Counted from the stretch's first letter, positions 1-9,706 are shown. The stretch: 64,000 bases of DNA from Nocardia pseudovaccinii NBRC 100343 (GCF_001613225.1 NZ_BDBY01000250.1:1-64000); one strand, 5' to 3'. Notes: generated by a model not told the origin, from the letters alone. A program made the numbers and translations.

Positions 1-1
1 T

Positions 2-604
2 GACGCGCTCTCCCTGGCCGAGGCCGCGCCGATGGGTTGCGCCGGCGTCACCACCTACCACGCGCTACGCGAAACCCGGGCGGTACCCGGCGACCGCGTC
101 GCCATTTTGGGCGTCGGCGGACTGGGCCACCTCGGCGTGCAATTCGCGCACGCGATGGGCTTCGAAACCATCGCGATCGCCCGCGGCGCGGACAAAGCCG
201 AAGACGCCCGCGCCCTCGGCGCCCACCACTACATCGACTCGACCGCCGACGAGGTCAGCCGAGCGTTGCGGAGACTCGGCGGCGTGTCCGTTGTCCTGGG
301 GACCGTGGGCAACGCGAAAGCCATGGGCGAAACCGTCGATGGGCTACTACCGCGCGGTGAGCTCATCACCATCGGGGTCTCCGCCGAGCCACTGCCGATC
401 AGCCCGATGCAACTGATCACCCGCGGACTCAGCGTCACCGGCCACGCCTCCGGCACCGCGCGCGATATCGAGGAAACGATGCAATTCGCGGTGCAATCCG
501 GCGTGCGCACACGAATCCAACAGCGGCCGCTGCATCAAGCCGCCGAGGCATACACCGCGATGGAACAGGGACGGGCACGATACCGGATGGTCCTCACGGT
601 CTGA
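2..604 (+). CDS. Zinc-type alcohol dehydrogenase, C-terminal part (5' end outside window)
   Basis: Open from the first bases of the window, so only about 200 C-terminal residues are present. It shows the MDR-family cofactor half: the helix before the Rossmann fold (MGCAGVTTYHAL), then the nucleotide-binding motif GVGGLGHLG and the usual hydrophobic strand/helix alternation to the end. This family (AdhP/AdhC-like, about 340 aa) oxidises alcohols or reduces aldehydes with NAD(P)H. The zinc-binding N-terminal domain would lie upstream of the window. The substrate cannot be read from this part. An internal ATG at 32 is not the true start, because the preceding codons already match the family. Confidence 0.85.
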   Translation, partial: DALSLAEAAPMGCAGVTTYHALRETRAVPGDRVAILGVGGLGHLGVQFAHAMGFETIAIARGADKAEDARALGAHHYIDSTADEVSRALRRLGGVSVVLGTVGNAKAMGETVDGLLPRGELITIGVSAEPLPISPMQLITRGLSVTGHASGTARDIEETMQFAVQSGVRTRIQQRPLHQAAEAYTAMEQGRARYRMVLTV

Positions 605-722
605 CTCTTCAGGTTTGGCGCATTGCCGATCGTCGCAGGTCATCAGGTCTGTTCGGAGACGTCGGCGGGCGATTTGATGTGCACGAATCCGGGCCGGAGC
701 CTTCCCCTGCGACGTACCATCG

Positions 723-754
723 ATTAATGTGTCGTTATATAGCGGTACGTTAAT
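723..754 (+). promoter_or_regulatory. Imperfect inverted repeat upstream of the small secreted protein
   Basis: Two 12-bp arms, ATTAATGTGTCG and CGGTACGTTAAT, face each other around an AT-rich 8-bp centre (TTATATAG). Nine of twelve arm positions pair. It ends 17 bp before the ATG at 772, in an otherwise GC-rich stretch, so it is a plausible promoter/operator. The regulator is unknown. Confidence 0.4.
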
Positions 755-771
755 TGAGGGGAAGAAGTCTC

Positions 772-1083
772 ATGGAGATCGCGACGAAGTTCTGGACGGT
801 GCGTCGTGTGGTGATTGCGACGCTTTTCAGCATCGCGCTGGTGCTGATGACGATCGCCTCGCCGCACCTTTTCGCGGCCTCGGCCGGGCCGCGGGATTCG
901 CACAGTCCCGGGGGTGGTCACGGCTACGGGGCGGGAACGCGCCCCAACAGTAATGACCACAGTCAGCGCAACAGTGGTTACGGCTACGGGGCACGCTCCA
1001 ACAGTGACGGCCACGATCAGTACCGAGGTCGCACCGAGAACCCCTGTCAGTACACCCCGACGGGGACGTGTGGAGCGCGCTGA
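772..1083 (+). CDS. Small secreted or membrane-anchored Gly/Tyr/Asn-rich protein
   Basis: 103 aa from the ATG at 772, which has a purine-rich GGGGAAGAAG stretch just upstream. Residues 10-36 form one hydrophobic segment (VVIATLFSIALVLMTIASPH) after a basic N-terminus, consistent with a signal peptide or single anchor. The mature part is low complexity, with two imperfect repeats built on GYGAG/GYGAR and NS-rich spacers, then a short tail with two Cys (NPCQYTPTGTC) that could form a disulfide. No known enzyme domain is visible. The repeats suggest a surface or envelope role, but that is inference only. Confidence 0.6.
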   Translation: MEIATKFWTVRRVVIATLFSIALVLMTIASPHLFAASAGPRDSHSPGGGHGYGAGTRPNSNDHSQRNSGYGYGARSNSDGHDQYRGRTENPCQYTPTGTCGAR

Positions 1084-1317
1084 CGACAAGGCCGGGCGCC
1101 ATCCAATCCTGTTGAGGAACAGGGCGCGCTCGGTCGCAGTGGGAACATGGTCTTGACCCGCCGCCGTCGCGGCATTAAAGTTCTCTCAATTATTCGTCAA
1201 ATGTTATCGAATAATCGATAGCGCGGGACTTGCGCGAAGACGCCCTCGTGCGGGTGGTCGCCGCATCGAGAGATGCGCGGTTGTCGTTGGTAGGGAGGTA
1301 CTTCGGCTGGGTCGGGG

Positions 1318-1839
1318 TCAGGGCTCGGACCGCACATAGCGATCGTGGTAATTGCCATAGCCGTGCACTCCGAGAGTCCCGCCCCAGATAAGAATATCCT
1401 CCAACCTCCAGTCGCCCTCGGCGGTCGTCGCGGACGTCAGTTGGATCGCGGGGTCGAAGCCCTGATGGTGCGTATTGGCGGCACCGAGCGTGAGCTTCAG
1501 GAAGGCGATGAATGGGTCCCTGCCGACAAGGATGGGGCCGCCGCTGCCCGTGGTGTCCACCACAATGTCGGGAGCGAGGAGTTCGCGCAGGGCGTCCCAG
1601 TTTTTCGCATCGATATCCGCGAAGTAGCTGGTCTTGAGCTGCTTGATCGCTTCGATGTCCGCGACCGTGTCGGTCGCCGAGAAGGCGCCCGAGGGTGCTC
1701 GGGGTGGCGACGGCTCGGCGTCGGCGATCGAGATGCCGACGGCGCCGAGCATTGTCGCCGTACTCAACGTGATAGCTGCGCGCAATGCACGTCGCTCGCC
1801 CGGTCTGGCCAGGAATCGACGATGGTTTTCTACAGACAT
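1318..1839 (-). CDS. Secreted SnoaL/NTF2-like protein, short C-terminus
   Basis: 173 aa. The start has a strong ribosome site (GAGGAG seven bases upstream). Residues 1-42 look like a signal peptide with an RR pair followed by a hydrophobic run (ITLSTATMLGAVGISIADA). Residues 60-170 match the SnoaL-like fold: helix IKQLKTSYFADIDAKNWDAL, the strand LLAPDIVVDTT, and a GNYHDRYVR strand. Family members usually continue with a last strand after YHDRYVR; here the protein ends four residues later, so the C-terminal strand may be truncated. Such proteins are cyclases, dehydratases or ligand binders; the function here is not deducible. Confidence 0.65.
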   Translation of the reverse strand: MSVENHRRFLARPGERRALRAAITLSTATMLGAVGISIADAEPSPPRAPSGAFSATDTVADIEAIKQLKTSYFADIDAKNWDALRELLAPDIVVDTTGSGGPILVGRDPFIAFLKLTLGAANTHHQGFDPAIQLTSATTAEGDWRLEDILIWGGTLGVHGYGNYHDRYVRSEP

Positions 1840-2345
1840 ATCTTTTCTCCTCTTCGAGTGGGATATCTCGAATGACTTTTAGTGGTTGGTCGGCAGGATC
1901 GAGCAGCTCAGTGCTTTGGTCCGTGCGGAACCCTGATCGGTGATGTTTTTGATCCGAAAGCATTTCCTCCATTCGGCGTGCGGCACGCGTGGTTCATTTC
2001 GTGCATTGCTGTGTTCCTGAGCCGAAGGAGCTCAAATCGATTTACCTCGGATAATAGGAGGTGTGTATAACCTGTGCCGTGCGCCGGTGACATTTTTAGC
2101 ACCCAGAAAAGGAAATGCGGAAGAAATAGAACTCGTGCGGAAACGGCAAATTTCGATCGGATCCGCGAGAGCAGATCAGTGCGCTTTCATCTCGCTCACC
2201 GGGAGGCGGATTTGACAGAGCGAGCCATGGGAGTCGCAACCGAGGCGGGGGCAGCGGCAATACCGCATGCTGTGCGGCTGTAAATGCGGCGGACATTGAA
2301 TATGCGGCATGCGATTCCGGTTTATCCGGTTCGGTTGAATCTCGT
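1840..2345. other. Intergenic region without a supported gene
   Basis: About 500 bp between two minus-strand genes. The part next to the SnoaL-like gene holds its ribosome site and presumably its promoter. The part at 1960-2140 is less GC-rich than its surroundings. Reading frames here are short and carry no recognisable domain. Confidence 0.5.
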
Positions 2346-5300
2346 TCAGCGAGTCGGGCCGGAACCGCCGTGGGATCCAGAGTCCGGCTCTCGCTCGGCC
2401 TCGTCGATGACCCAGGCCGCGATCTGGGTGCGGGAGGTGAAGCCGAGTTTGCTCAGGATGTGTTCGACGTGGTGCTGTGCGGTGCGTTGGGAGAGCACGA
2501 GTTTTGCGGCGATCTGTTTGTTGGTGAATCCTCGGGCGACAAGGTTGGCGACCTCGCGTTCGCGCTTGGTCAGGGTCGGTCCGGAGTCGTGTGGTTCGGT
2601 GGTCGGTGGTTCTCCCAGGGCGTACGCGACTGCGGCGTTCATCCCCATGGCTTGTCCGCGCTGGAAGGCGGCGTCGAATGCGCGGTCGCCGAGTGCGCGA
2701 CGCACGAGGCGCTCGCATTCGTCGTGATAGTGGGATAGCTCCGTGAAAAAAGTGGTGACACCTGGGGCGGAGCGCAGCAGGTGCTCGGCGGCGCCCATCA
2801 GGACGGCCGCGCGTTCGCCATCGTCGTCGGCGCCGGTCCAGGCCAGTCCCTCGATTGCCAGCGCCGCGACGACAGGGCTGCGGACGCGCCGGTTGGCTCG
2901 TAGCGATTCCAGTAATAACTCTTGTGCGCGGGACTGCTCGCTTTGCTGCCATACGGTGATGGCGATGCCCCACAGTGTGGTCGATCGAAACAGCGATTCG
3001 CCGCACGCCTGGGTGATCGAAAGTATCTGCTCGTGATACCGGATGGCCCGTCCGGTGTCTCCCCGGAGTGCGTGTGCCCATCCGAGATTGGACAACGTCG
3101 AGATGTACAGGGGGCCTCGTGCGTTGGATTCGAATACCGCGAGGGTGGGCTCGAGTGCGGATATCGCCTGATCGAGTTCACCCCGAAACAGTGCCAGGGT
3201 GCCGTCGGCAGCCGTGGCCAGCGCTTCGGTGGTGGGTGCGGGGTCCTGTTCGGCAAGGGCGCATGCCTGCTCGACGAGGCTGGCCGCGTATTGCAGATTG
3301 CCCTGTACCGCAGCCATGTAGGTGCTCGTATGCAGTGCTTTGACGCGATCGGGTATCGAGTGCGCGGCGGGGTGGTCGAGGATGCGGTCGAGCCAGCGTC
3401 GGCCTTCCCCGAACCGTCCGCGGAAGCTCCAGTACACGAATAACGCGGCGGCGGTGCGCAACCCGGCCTCGGCCGATTCCGCGGTGTCGTCGGATACACA
3501 GAACTCGAGCACGTCCCGCAGATTCGACTGTTCGCGATCGAGTCGAGCGAGCACGTCGAGCTGCCGGTCACTGATCCACCCGGCCTCGGCGTCCAATGCC
3601 AGCCGCTGGTACCAGTCGCGGTGGCGTCGACGCAGATCCCGGTATTCGCCGGTCTCTCGCAGCTTCTCCCGACCGTAGTCACGCATGGTCTCGAACATTC
3701 GGAAGCGCACGACGCCTTCGGGTTCCTCCCGATTCACGATGGACTTGTCCACCAGGGAGGACAGTGCGTCCAGCACACTCTCCGGCGCCAACTCGGCACC
3801 ACACACGCATTCGGCGGCGTCGAGCTCGAAACCACCGGCGAATACCGTTAGCCGAGCCCACATCCGCTGCTCGACCGGCGTACACAGCTGGTAGCTCCAG
3901 TCGATGCACTCTCGGAGTGTCTGTTGCCGGGTGGGTGCCGTGCGACTACTGCGGGTGAGCAGTGCGTATCGGTCGGTGAGCCGCTGCAGGATCTGGTGCG
4001 GCGACATGGCGCGCATCCGTGCCGCCGCGAGTTCGATCGCCAGCGGCAATCCGTCCAGCCGCGAACAGATTCCGGCCACGGCGGCCTTGTTGTCGTCGGT
4101 GAGTTCGAAGCCGGGCACCACCGCCGCGGCGCGGTCGGCGAACAATGTCACGGCATCGTATTTGGGCAGTCCGCGCAGCGGCGGTTCACCGTCGGGGTCC
4201 GGCACGCTCAGCGGCAACACCCGCAGTACCGCTTCCCCGGCGATGTCGAGCGGTTCGCGGCTGGTGACGAGAATCCGGAGATCCGGACAGGCCATCAGCA
4301 ACGTCTCGACCAGCTCCGCGGCAGCCGCCGACACTTGCTCGCAATTGTCCAGAACGAGCAGCGTTTCCCGGGATTGCAGGAACTGGACCAGCACTTCCTG
4401 CGTCGACCGGGCCGAATCGTCCCGCAGGCCAAGGGCGGCCGCGACGACGTCGATGAGCATCGATGGGTCGCGCACATCGTCCAGTTCGACAACCTGGACC
4501 CCATCGGTGAAATCGCGTCGAGCGTTCGCCGCCGCTCGCAGCGCAAGCCGGGTCTTGCCGACGCCACCGATCCCGGCCAATGTCACGAGTCGGCAGGTGG
4601 ACAACAGATTTTTCACCTCGCCCGTCTCGGTGCGTCGGTCGACGAAACTGGTGAGCTCCAATGGCAACTCGCCGATGCTGCCGTGACCTTCAGCCGTCGG
4701 CGGCGGGCCCCATTCCCGCATCGCCGAGGCGTAGTCCAACGGCTTTGGGGCTGGTTTCACGTGCAGCGCCATCTCGCCGACCGGGTATCCGTGGCGCAGC
4801 TGTACCTGCCGGAGGGCCTCGCCTATTCCAGTCGCCGACGGCCGCTGCTGTGGATCCCGTTGCATCGCCGATTCCACCACCGCCGACAAGTCATCGGGTA
4901 TGCCGCTTTCGCGCAGGTCCGGCACCGGCTGGCTGGTGATCCGCAGGAACTGGGCGACTACTTGCTCATCGCGGCGGCGTTCGAAGGCGGCATGCCCGGT
5001 GAGCGCGCAGAACAGGGTCGAACCGAGCCCGTAGATATCCGCGGCCGACGTCGGGTCGTCGCCACCGAGCACCTCGGGCGCGGTGAACGCCGGAGACGCG
5101 GTCACGATGCCCGTGGTCGTTCGGAATCCGTCGGCAATGCGCGCGATGCCGAAATCTGTCAGCGCTGGCTCGCCGTAATCGGTGAGCAGAATATTTCCCG
5201 GCTTCACATCACGGTGCACGATGCCAAGCCGATGGGCGCTCTCGAGCGCACCCGCGATCTTCACCCCGATCCACAACACGGTCTGCACCGGCAACGGTCC

Positions 5301-5654
5301 CTGCCGACGGATCCACGCGTCCAGCGAATCCAAAGGGTGATACGGCATCACCAGATAGGGACGTTCACTTGCGGTGACACCCACTTGGAGCACAGTGACG
5401 ATATTCGGATGTCCGGTCAGCCGCCCCATCGCCCGCTGCTCGCGAAAGAACCGCTCCTGGTTCTCCTCGTCGAGCTCCGCGGTCAGCACCTTCACCGCCA
5501 CCGTGCGATCCAGCGCCACCTGCCTGCAGCGATAGACCTCACCGAAACCGCCTCGCCCGACCTCTTCGGCGTCGGCGAAACCGGACGCGCTCAAATCATC
5601 CGCGACGGGTGTGACCGCGTCGCGGCGGGTCCGAAATGGATCATCGGCTGTCAT
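2346..5654 (-). CDS. Ser/Thr protein kinase - NB-ARC-like ATPase - LuxR regulator (paralog 1)
   Basis: 1102 aa. Residues about 25-290 are a Hanks-type kinase: glycine loop VGRGGFGEVYR, lysine K55 (AVKVL), HRDVKPGN at 147-154, DFG at 167-169, and an activation-segment APEVLG. Residues about 335-700 are a STAND/NB-ARC-like ATPase with P-loop GIGGVGKT (361-368) and a Walker-B-like run (LLVLDNCEQ). A TPR-like helical region follows. Residues 1028-1102 are a LuxR HTH (LTKREREVANLVARGFTNKQIA). This architecture suggests a one-protein signal sensor that phosphorylates and binds DNA. The ATG at 5654 is preferred to upstream alternatives because the leader of the paralog at 24898 differs by one base, so the upstream frame is not conserved. 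Confidence 0.9.
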   Translation of the reverse strand: MTADDPFRTRRDAVTPVADDLSASGFADAEEVGRGGFGEVYRCRQVALDRTVAVKVLTAELDEENQERFFREQRAMGRLTGHPNIVTVLQVGVTASERPYLVMPYHPLDSLDAWIRRQGPLPVQTVLWIGVKIAGALESAHRLGIVHRDVKPGNILLTDYGEPALTDFGIARIADGFRTTTGIVTASPAFTAPEVLGGDDPTSAADIYGLGSTLFCALTGHAAFERRRDEQVVAQFLRITSQPVPDLRESGIPDDLSAVVESAMQRDPQQRPSATGIGEALRQVQLRHGYPVGEMALHVKPAPKPLDYASAMREWGPPPTAEGHGSIGELPLELTSFVDRRTETGEVKNLLSTCRLVTLAGIGGVGKTRLALRAAANARRDFTDGVQVVELDDVRDPSMLIDVVAAALGLRDDSARSTQEVLVQFLQSRETLLVLDNCEQVSAAAAELVETLLMACPDLRILVTSREPLDIAGEAVLRVLPLSVPDPDGEPPLRGLPKYDAVTLFADRAAAVVPGFELTDDNKAAVAGICSRLDGLPLAIELAAARMRAMSPHQILQRLTDRYALLTRSSRTAPTRQQTLRECIDWSYQLCTPVEQRMWARLTVFAGGFELDAAECVCGAELAPESVLDALSSLVDKSIVNREEPEGVVRFRMFETMRDYGREKLRETGEYRDLRRRHRDWYQRLALDAEAGWISDRQLDVLARLDREQSNLRDVLEFCVSDDTAESAEAGLRTAAALFVYWSFRGRFGEGRRWLDRILDHPAAHSIPDRVKALHTSTYMAAVQGNLQYAASLVEQACALAEQDPAPTTEALATAADGTLALFRGELDQAISALEPTLAVFESNARGPLYISTLSNLGWAHALRGDTGRAIRYHEQILSITQACGESLFRSTTLWGIAITVWQQSEQSRAQELLLESLRANRRVRSPVVAALAIEGLAWTGADDDGERAAVLMGAAEHLLRSAPGVTTFFTELSHYHDECERLVRRALGDRAFDAAFQRGQAMGMNAAVAYALGEPPTTEPHDSGPTLTKREREVANLVARGFTNKQIAAKLVLSQRTAQHHVEHILSKLGFTSRTQIAAWVIDEAEREPDSGSHGGSGPTR

Positions 5655-5700
5655 CAGCGGCGTGCAATCCACTCGGCAGGTACGCGAACATCGGCGCCAT
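5641..5700 (-). CDS. Possible leader peptide ORF overlapping the kinase-LuxR start (paralog 1)
   Basis: A 19-codon frame starting ATG GCG CCG with a good ribosome site (AAAGGGAG, five to six bases upstream). It runs out of frame into the first 14 bases of the kinase-LuxR gene. The main ATG at 5654 has no visible ribosome site of its own. The paralog has the same arrangement. Translational coupling is inferred; the peptide sequence is not conserved beyond Met-Ala-Pro. Confidence 0.35.
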   Translation of the reverse strand: MAPMFAYLPSGLHAADDSR

Positions 5701-5711
5701 GCGCTCCCTTT

Positions 5712-5735
5712 CGACAATGCCCAGCGTATCGCTGG
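5712..5735 (-). promoter_or_regulatory. Conserved upstream block shared by the two kinase-LuxR genes
   Basis: On the minus strand this contains the perfect palindrome CCAGCGATACGCTGG (positions 5721-5735) followed by GCATTGTCG. A 21-bp part of it is identical upstream of the paralog (24819-24839) at nearly the same distance from the gene. This marks a shared promoter or operator, possibly autoregulatory. Confidence 0.55.
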
Positions 5736-5853
5736 CAAAGATGAAAGGTCCGCCCGTCCGCGTCGCGAGTCACGGGCCTACCTCGGGCGGTCCCCGGACA
5801 ACGCCCACCGCCCTCGACCAGGCCAACGCCGATGACGTGACGGGCGACGGCTA

Positions 5854-6309
5854 TCAGATCGATGGAGCGTCGATCTCATCGGCGGGTGGTTTCAGGGTGA
5901 CAAGAGGAATTGTTCGGGTTGTCATTTTCTGATAGTCGGCGTAGCCAGGGTGGGCTGCGATGACCTCGGGCCAGAGTTTGTCCCGCTCGGCCGGTGACAG
6001 GACGCGAGCGGTCATCGGTCGCTTCGGGCCGTGCTCGAGCGAAACCTGGACCGCGGGGTTCGCGCGCAGGTTGTGCAGCCACGCCGGGTTGGTGGGATCA
6101 CCGCCGCGGGAGGCGACGATGACGATTGTGTCGCCGTCGATGATCGGTGCGGTGAGGACGACGGTGTGCGGTCGGCCGGATTTGCGGCCGATGGTGGTCA
6201 GCGTGAGGGTCGGCATGCCTTTGAAGGTTGTGCCGAGGATGCCGCCGCTGATCTTTATCACCGTGCGGTGGATGGTGGTCAAGGTCTTGAGCTGACGGTC
6301 GGTCGGCAT
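5854..6309 (-). CDS. Deazaflavin (F420)-dependent nitroreductase-family protein
   Basis: 151 aa from an ATG with ribosome site AGAAGGAG. The body carries the Ddn/Rv1155-like split-barrel signature: GTTFKGMPTLTLTTIGRKSGRPHTVVLT, then IVASRGGDPTNPAWLHNLRANPAVQV, the typical F420-binding region, and a C-terminal part ending PLVTL. Members reduce quinones or nitro compounds with F420H2. It lies 35 bp downstream of the SARP gene on the same strand and is probably co-transcribed. Substrate unknown. Confidence 0.85.
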   Translation of the reverse strand: MPTDRQLKTLTTIHRTVIKISGGILGTTFKGMPTLTLTTIGRKSGRPHTVVLTAPIIDGDTIVIVASRGGDPTNPAWLHNLRANPAVQVSLEHGPKRPMTARVLSPAERDKLWPEVIAAHPGYADYQKMTTRTIPLVTLKPPADEIDAPSI

Positions 6310-6344
6310 GGCGGCGCTCCTTCTGCTGGCTGATGCGTGATCTG

Positions 6345-9300
6345 CTACCCAGCTTCCGGGCGCGACTTGTAGTCGACTTGTAAACCGACGCGGTTGTGCG
6401 CGGCGGTGATCCACTCTCGGCATCCACAGCGGCGGGCGATGCGTTCCGCGGCGGCGTAGTGCTCGGCCGCGCGGTCGGGTTTGCCGAGCAGCGCCGCGAG
6501 GTCGCCGAGCACGGTGTCGACCGGTCCCACGGCGTGTGCGCCGGTGTCCGCGCCGCCGATCTGACCGGTGTAGGTGCGCAGTTGCTGGTACACCTGCGCC
6601 GCTTCGGCGCGTTGTTCGAGACCAGCGACGGCCATGCCGCGCACGGTGAGGAACAGCGAGCGGAAGAAGTCGTTACGCAGCGGGCGGCGAGCCTGCGTTG
6701 CCGCTCGTGCGCCGCGCCGGTCACCGGTCGCCAGCAGCGCCAACGCGAGCGGGTCGGCGACGAGATCGTTGCCCGAACTTCCGAGTTGGGTGAACATTTC
6801 GGCGAGCAGCGGTGCGAATTCACCGACCCGGCCTTGCGTGAGGCGGATGGTGAGGAGGGCGATCAGCTGGTTGCCGTCCGAATCGAAGACCTTGTGGCGC
6901 ATGAACAATTCGTGGGCCTGCTGATAATGCAGCTCCGCCGCTTCGAGATTCCCCGTCAGGTGGGCGATCATCGCGCGGCCCATGGTGTTCGCGGCTTGGG
7001 CCTGACGCCACTGGTAGCGGTCGGCCAGCAGCGTCGCGGCCGCGAGTTCGGTATTCGCGCGGTCTACGTCGCCACCGGCCGCGGCGACTTGGAATGCGGC
7101 GTTGCGGCCGATCAGCGCGAAGGCGGGAAGATCGTTGTCCTCGCCGAGGCGAATCAACTCGGTGGCGAGCCGTTCACGATCCGCGAGCGGAATTGATGTG
7201 TCGTACAAAGAGGTTCGCGCCTGCAAGGCCAGCCCGAGCAGTCCAGGATCGCTCATCCCACGTGCCAGCGCTTCGGCTTCCTCGGCCGCCTCGCGTGCTC
7301 GTTCGTGCAGCTCTCCGCCGATCTCGCGGACGAGCGCGACGAGGAGTCTGCAGCGCGCCTGCGGCGTGAGCCCGGGTGTCCGCAGCGCCTTGTCGATGGC
7401 GGCAACAACTCGCTGGTCGACGGACCCGTACGCGCGGTTCAACCAGGGAGTCGGCGTGTCCCATGCGGTGAGCGCCTCGACGAGCAATTCGGGCGTGTCG
7501 GCCGCCGATACCGCCTGGTCGCGTGCATCGCGAGCTGGCAGGCCGGCGCCAGCGGCGAGATGGCTCCTGCTCATAGCCGAAAGCACGGCGACCCGCTCGG
7601 CCGTCGTGTCGGCGCCGGTGATCCGTTCGAGCGCGATGACGGCGCGACCGTAGCTTTCGGCCGCGACATCGTGGACGAATCGGCGTTCGGCCTGTTCACC
7701 CGCCGCGCGAGCGTAGTCGGCGGCCCGCCGTGCCGTCGCTGCGGTGAGCGCCTCCCCGAAATGGTGCGCGAGCGCCGACAGGTCGTCCGGTCGGGCCCGC
7801 TCGATCGACTCGGCAATGCGCAGATGCCAGCGGCGTCGCCGTATGCGGGACAGATCACCGAGCAAGGTGTCACGGACGAGCGCGTGCGTGAAGCGTGCGT
7901 GGTCGGGATCCGGTTCCTCGAGCAGTTCGGCGAGCACGCCCGCCTCCACGGCATCGAGGACCTTGTCCTCGTCGATTTCGGCCGCGCCGATCAGCACGTC
8001 GATGTCGAATTCGCGTCCGATCACCGCGGCGAGGCGCAGGACCGACACGCTGACTTCGGGTAGCCGTGCGAAGCGCCTGCGTAGCACGTCGCGGACGCCT
8101 TCCGGTACCTCCGAAGTCGCCACGAGCGCGCCCTCGCTGGCGAGTAGACGAGCACTTTCGGTGAGGTAGAAGGGATTTCCGTCGGTGCGCTCGGCCAGTG
8201 CCTCGATCGTTGCCCGATCGGGGTCGTGTCCCGATACCGACCGGATGAGAACCGCCGCATCGTCGAAACCCAGGCCACGCAGGCGTATTCGCGCTGCGGT
8301 CGCGGTGGCCAGCGAGGCGAGCGCGTCTTCCAGAGGCGTCCCGATCTCGTCGGGACGGTAGGCGATCACGATCAGGATCGAGGCCGATTGCGCCACGCTG
8401 GCGAGCAGGGTTACCGTCTCGGAGTCGCCGCGGTGCAGGTCGTCGAGAAATACCGCGAGCGGTCGCTGTCGTGCCGCCTCGTCCAGGTACGCACCGACGG
8501 CGCGATGCAGTAGGAACCGCCCGACCGAGGCATCGGCGCCGAACTCGCGGCGCCGATCGGCGAGCAACGGCTCCAGTGGCTCGGCGTATCGGCCGGGATC
8601 GACCGTGCCTGCGAGCTCACGTAGCGCCTCCAACCAAGCCCAGGCCGGTGGTGCGCCGTCTTCCTCGGGGCAGCGGCCCGTGACCACACGCCAGCCGTCG
8701 GCCGCCAGCTCGGCCCGAAACCGCTGCAGCAAGCGGGATTTGCCGCTGCCTGCTTCCCCGATCACGGCCGCGACACGAGGAGCGTCGCCCGCTCGTGCCG
8801 CCCGCCGCAGCTCATCCAGTTCCCTTGTCCGGCCGACGAATTCGGAATGCGCCGCAGAGGGCTCGGCTGTCGGCGACGGAAATGAAACCGGTGCGGGTAG
8901 ATCGACGGGGATGCGTTGCGCCAGCAGATCGGCCTCGAGTTGGACCAGGGCAGGGCCGGGGTCGATGCCGAGTTGGTCCGCGAGTACGTCGCGGGCGGCA
9001 CGTAGCGCGGCGAGCGCGTCCGCTTGTCGCCCGGCATGGAACCGCGCCAGCGCCGAAATACGCCACGCCTCCTCGCGCAGCGGATGCGTACTCGTCAATG
9101 CATCCGCTTCCGCGGCAGCGGCGGTCGGGTCACCGAGTTCGACCAGTGTCGCGGCCAGTCGCTCGCGCGCGGCCAGGCGTAGTTCCTCGAGTCGGTTCGC
9201 TTCGGGTTGTGCCCACGATTCGTCGCTGAACTCGGCGAATGCCGGGCCGTGCCATCGGCTGAGCGCCTGTTCGAGAATCCGTCGTCGTTCTGCGGAATCC

Positions 9301-9650
9301 GTTGGCGCGCTGCGTAGTTCGGCCTCGAACTGCCAGGCGTCCACCGCCTCGGGCGCGAGCCGTAACGCGTATCCCGGTGCTTGGCTCACCAGCACGGTGG
9401 CCGCCGAGCGGGGCAGCCGACCCGGCTCGAGGAGCTTGCGCAAGTGCGAAATGTAGACCTGCAACGCGGCGAGGGCACGCGGCGGCGGCTCACCGCGCCA
9501 GAGATCGTCGATCAGCCGGTCGATCGGTACGACCGCGCCGCGGGCCACGACCAGAAGGGCGAGCACACCGCGCTGGCGTGGGCCACCGAGATCGACGCTG
9601 CCGCGCTCCGTTTGCGCGGCCAGCGAACCGAGCACCTGAATCCGCACCAT
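6345..9650 (-). CDS. AfsR/SARP-type transcriptional activator with AAA ATPase domain
   Basis: 1101 aa. Residues 1-95 are an OmpR-like winged helix (LGGPRQRGVLALLVV ... RLIDDLWRGEPP ... LQVYISHLRKLLEP). Residues about 100-250 are a BTAD helical domain (EAWRISALARFHAGRQADALAAL). An ATPase domain follows with P-loop GEAGSGKS at 298-305 and Walker-B-like VFLDDLHRGD. The C-terminal half is helical and TPR-like. Large SARPs of this layout activate secondary-metabolism or stress genes. It is divergent from the hemerythrin gene with only 56 bp between the starts, so the two probably share a control region. The downstream F420 reductase may be in its operon. Confidence 0.9.
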   Translation of the reverse strand: MVRIQVLGSLAAQTERGSVDLGGPRQRGVLALLVVARGAVVPIDRLIDDLWRGEPPPRALAALQVYISHLRKLLEPGRLPRSAATVLVSQAPGYALRLAPEAVDAWQFEAELRSAPTDSAERRRILEQALSRWHGPAFAEFSDESWAQPEANRLEELRLAARERLAATLVELGDPTAAAAEADALTSTHPLREEAWRISALARFHAGRQADALAALRAARDVLADQLGIDPGPALVQLEADLLAQRIPVDLPAPVSFPSPTAEPSAAHSEFVGRTRELDELRRAARAGDAPRVAAVIGEAGSGKSRLLQRFRAELAADGWRVVTGRCPEEDGAPPAWAWLEALRELAGTVDPGRYAEPLEPLLADRRREFGADASVGRFLLHRAVGAYLDEAARQRPLAVFLDDLHRGDSETVTLLASVAQSASILIVIAYRPDEIGTPLEDALASLATATAARIRLRGLGFDDAAVLIRSVSGHDPDRATIEALAERTDGNPFYLTESARLLASEGALVATSEVPEGVRDVLRRRFARLPEVSVSVLRLAAVIGREFDIDVLIGAAEIDEDKVLDAVEAGVLAELLEEPDPDHARFTHALVRDTLLGDLSRIRRRRWHLRIAESIERARPDDLSALAHHFGEALTAATARRAADYARAAGEQAERRFVHDVAAESYGRAVIALERITGADTTAERVAVLSAMSRSHLAAGAGLPARDARDQAVSAADTPELLVEALTAWDTPTPWLNRAYGSVDQRVVAAIDKALRTPGLTPQARCRLLVALVREIGGELHERAREAAEEAEALARGMSDPGLLGLALQARTSLYDTSIPLADRERLATELIRLGEDNDLPAFALIGRNAAFQVAAAGGDVDRANTELAAATLLADRYQWRQAQAANTMGRAMIAHLTGNLEAAELHYQQAHELFMRHKVFDSDGNQLIALLTIRLTQGRVGEFAPLLAEMFTQLGSSGNDLVADPLALALLATGDRRGARAATQARRPLRNDFFRSLFLTVRGMAVAGLEQRAEAAQVYQQLRTYTGQIGGADTGAHAVGPVDTVLGDLAALLGKPDRAAEHYAAAERIARRCGCREWITAAHNRVGLQVDYKSRPEAG

Positions 9651-9706
9651 GACCGGCCAAGTCTATTGCAAGTGCGCTACAAGCGGATCGACACACAGTG
9701 AGAACC

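Noticed and set aside
1190..1972. 260-aa minus-strand frame over the SnoaL-like gene
   Set aside because: A shadow frame; the 173-aa frame has the ribosome site, signal peptide and family motifs.
3924..5744. 606-aa plus-strand open frame opposite the kinase-LuxR gene
   Set aside because: It is the shadow of a GC-rich gene with clear domains on the minus strand; composition is Arg/Gln/His-rich with no motif.
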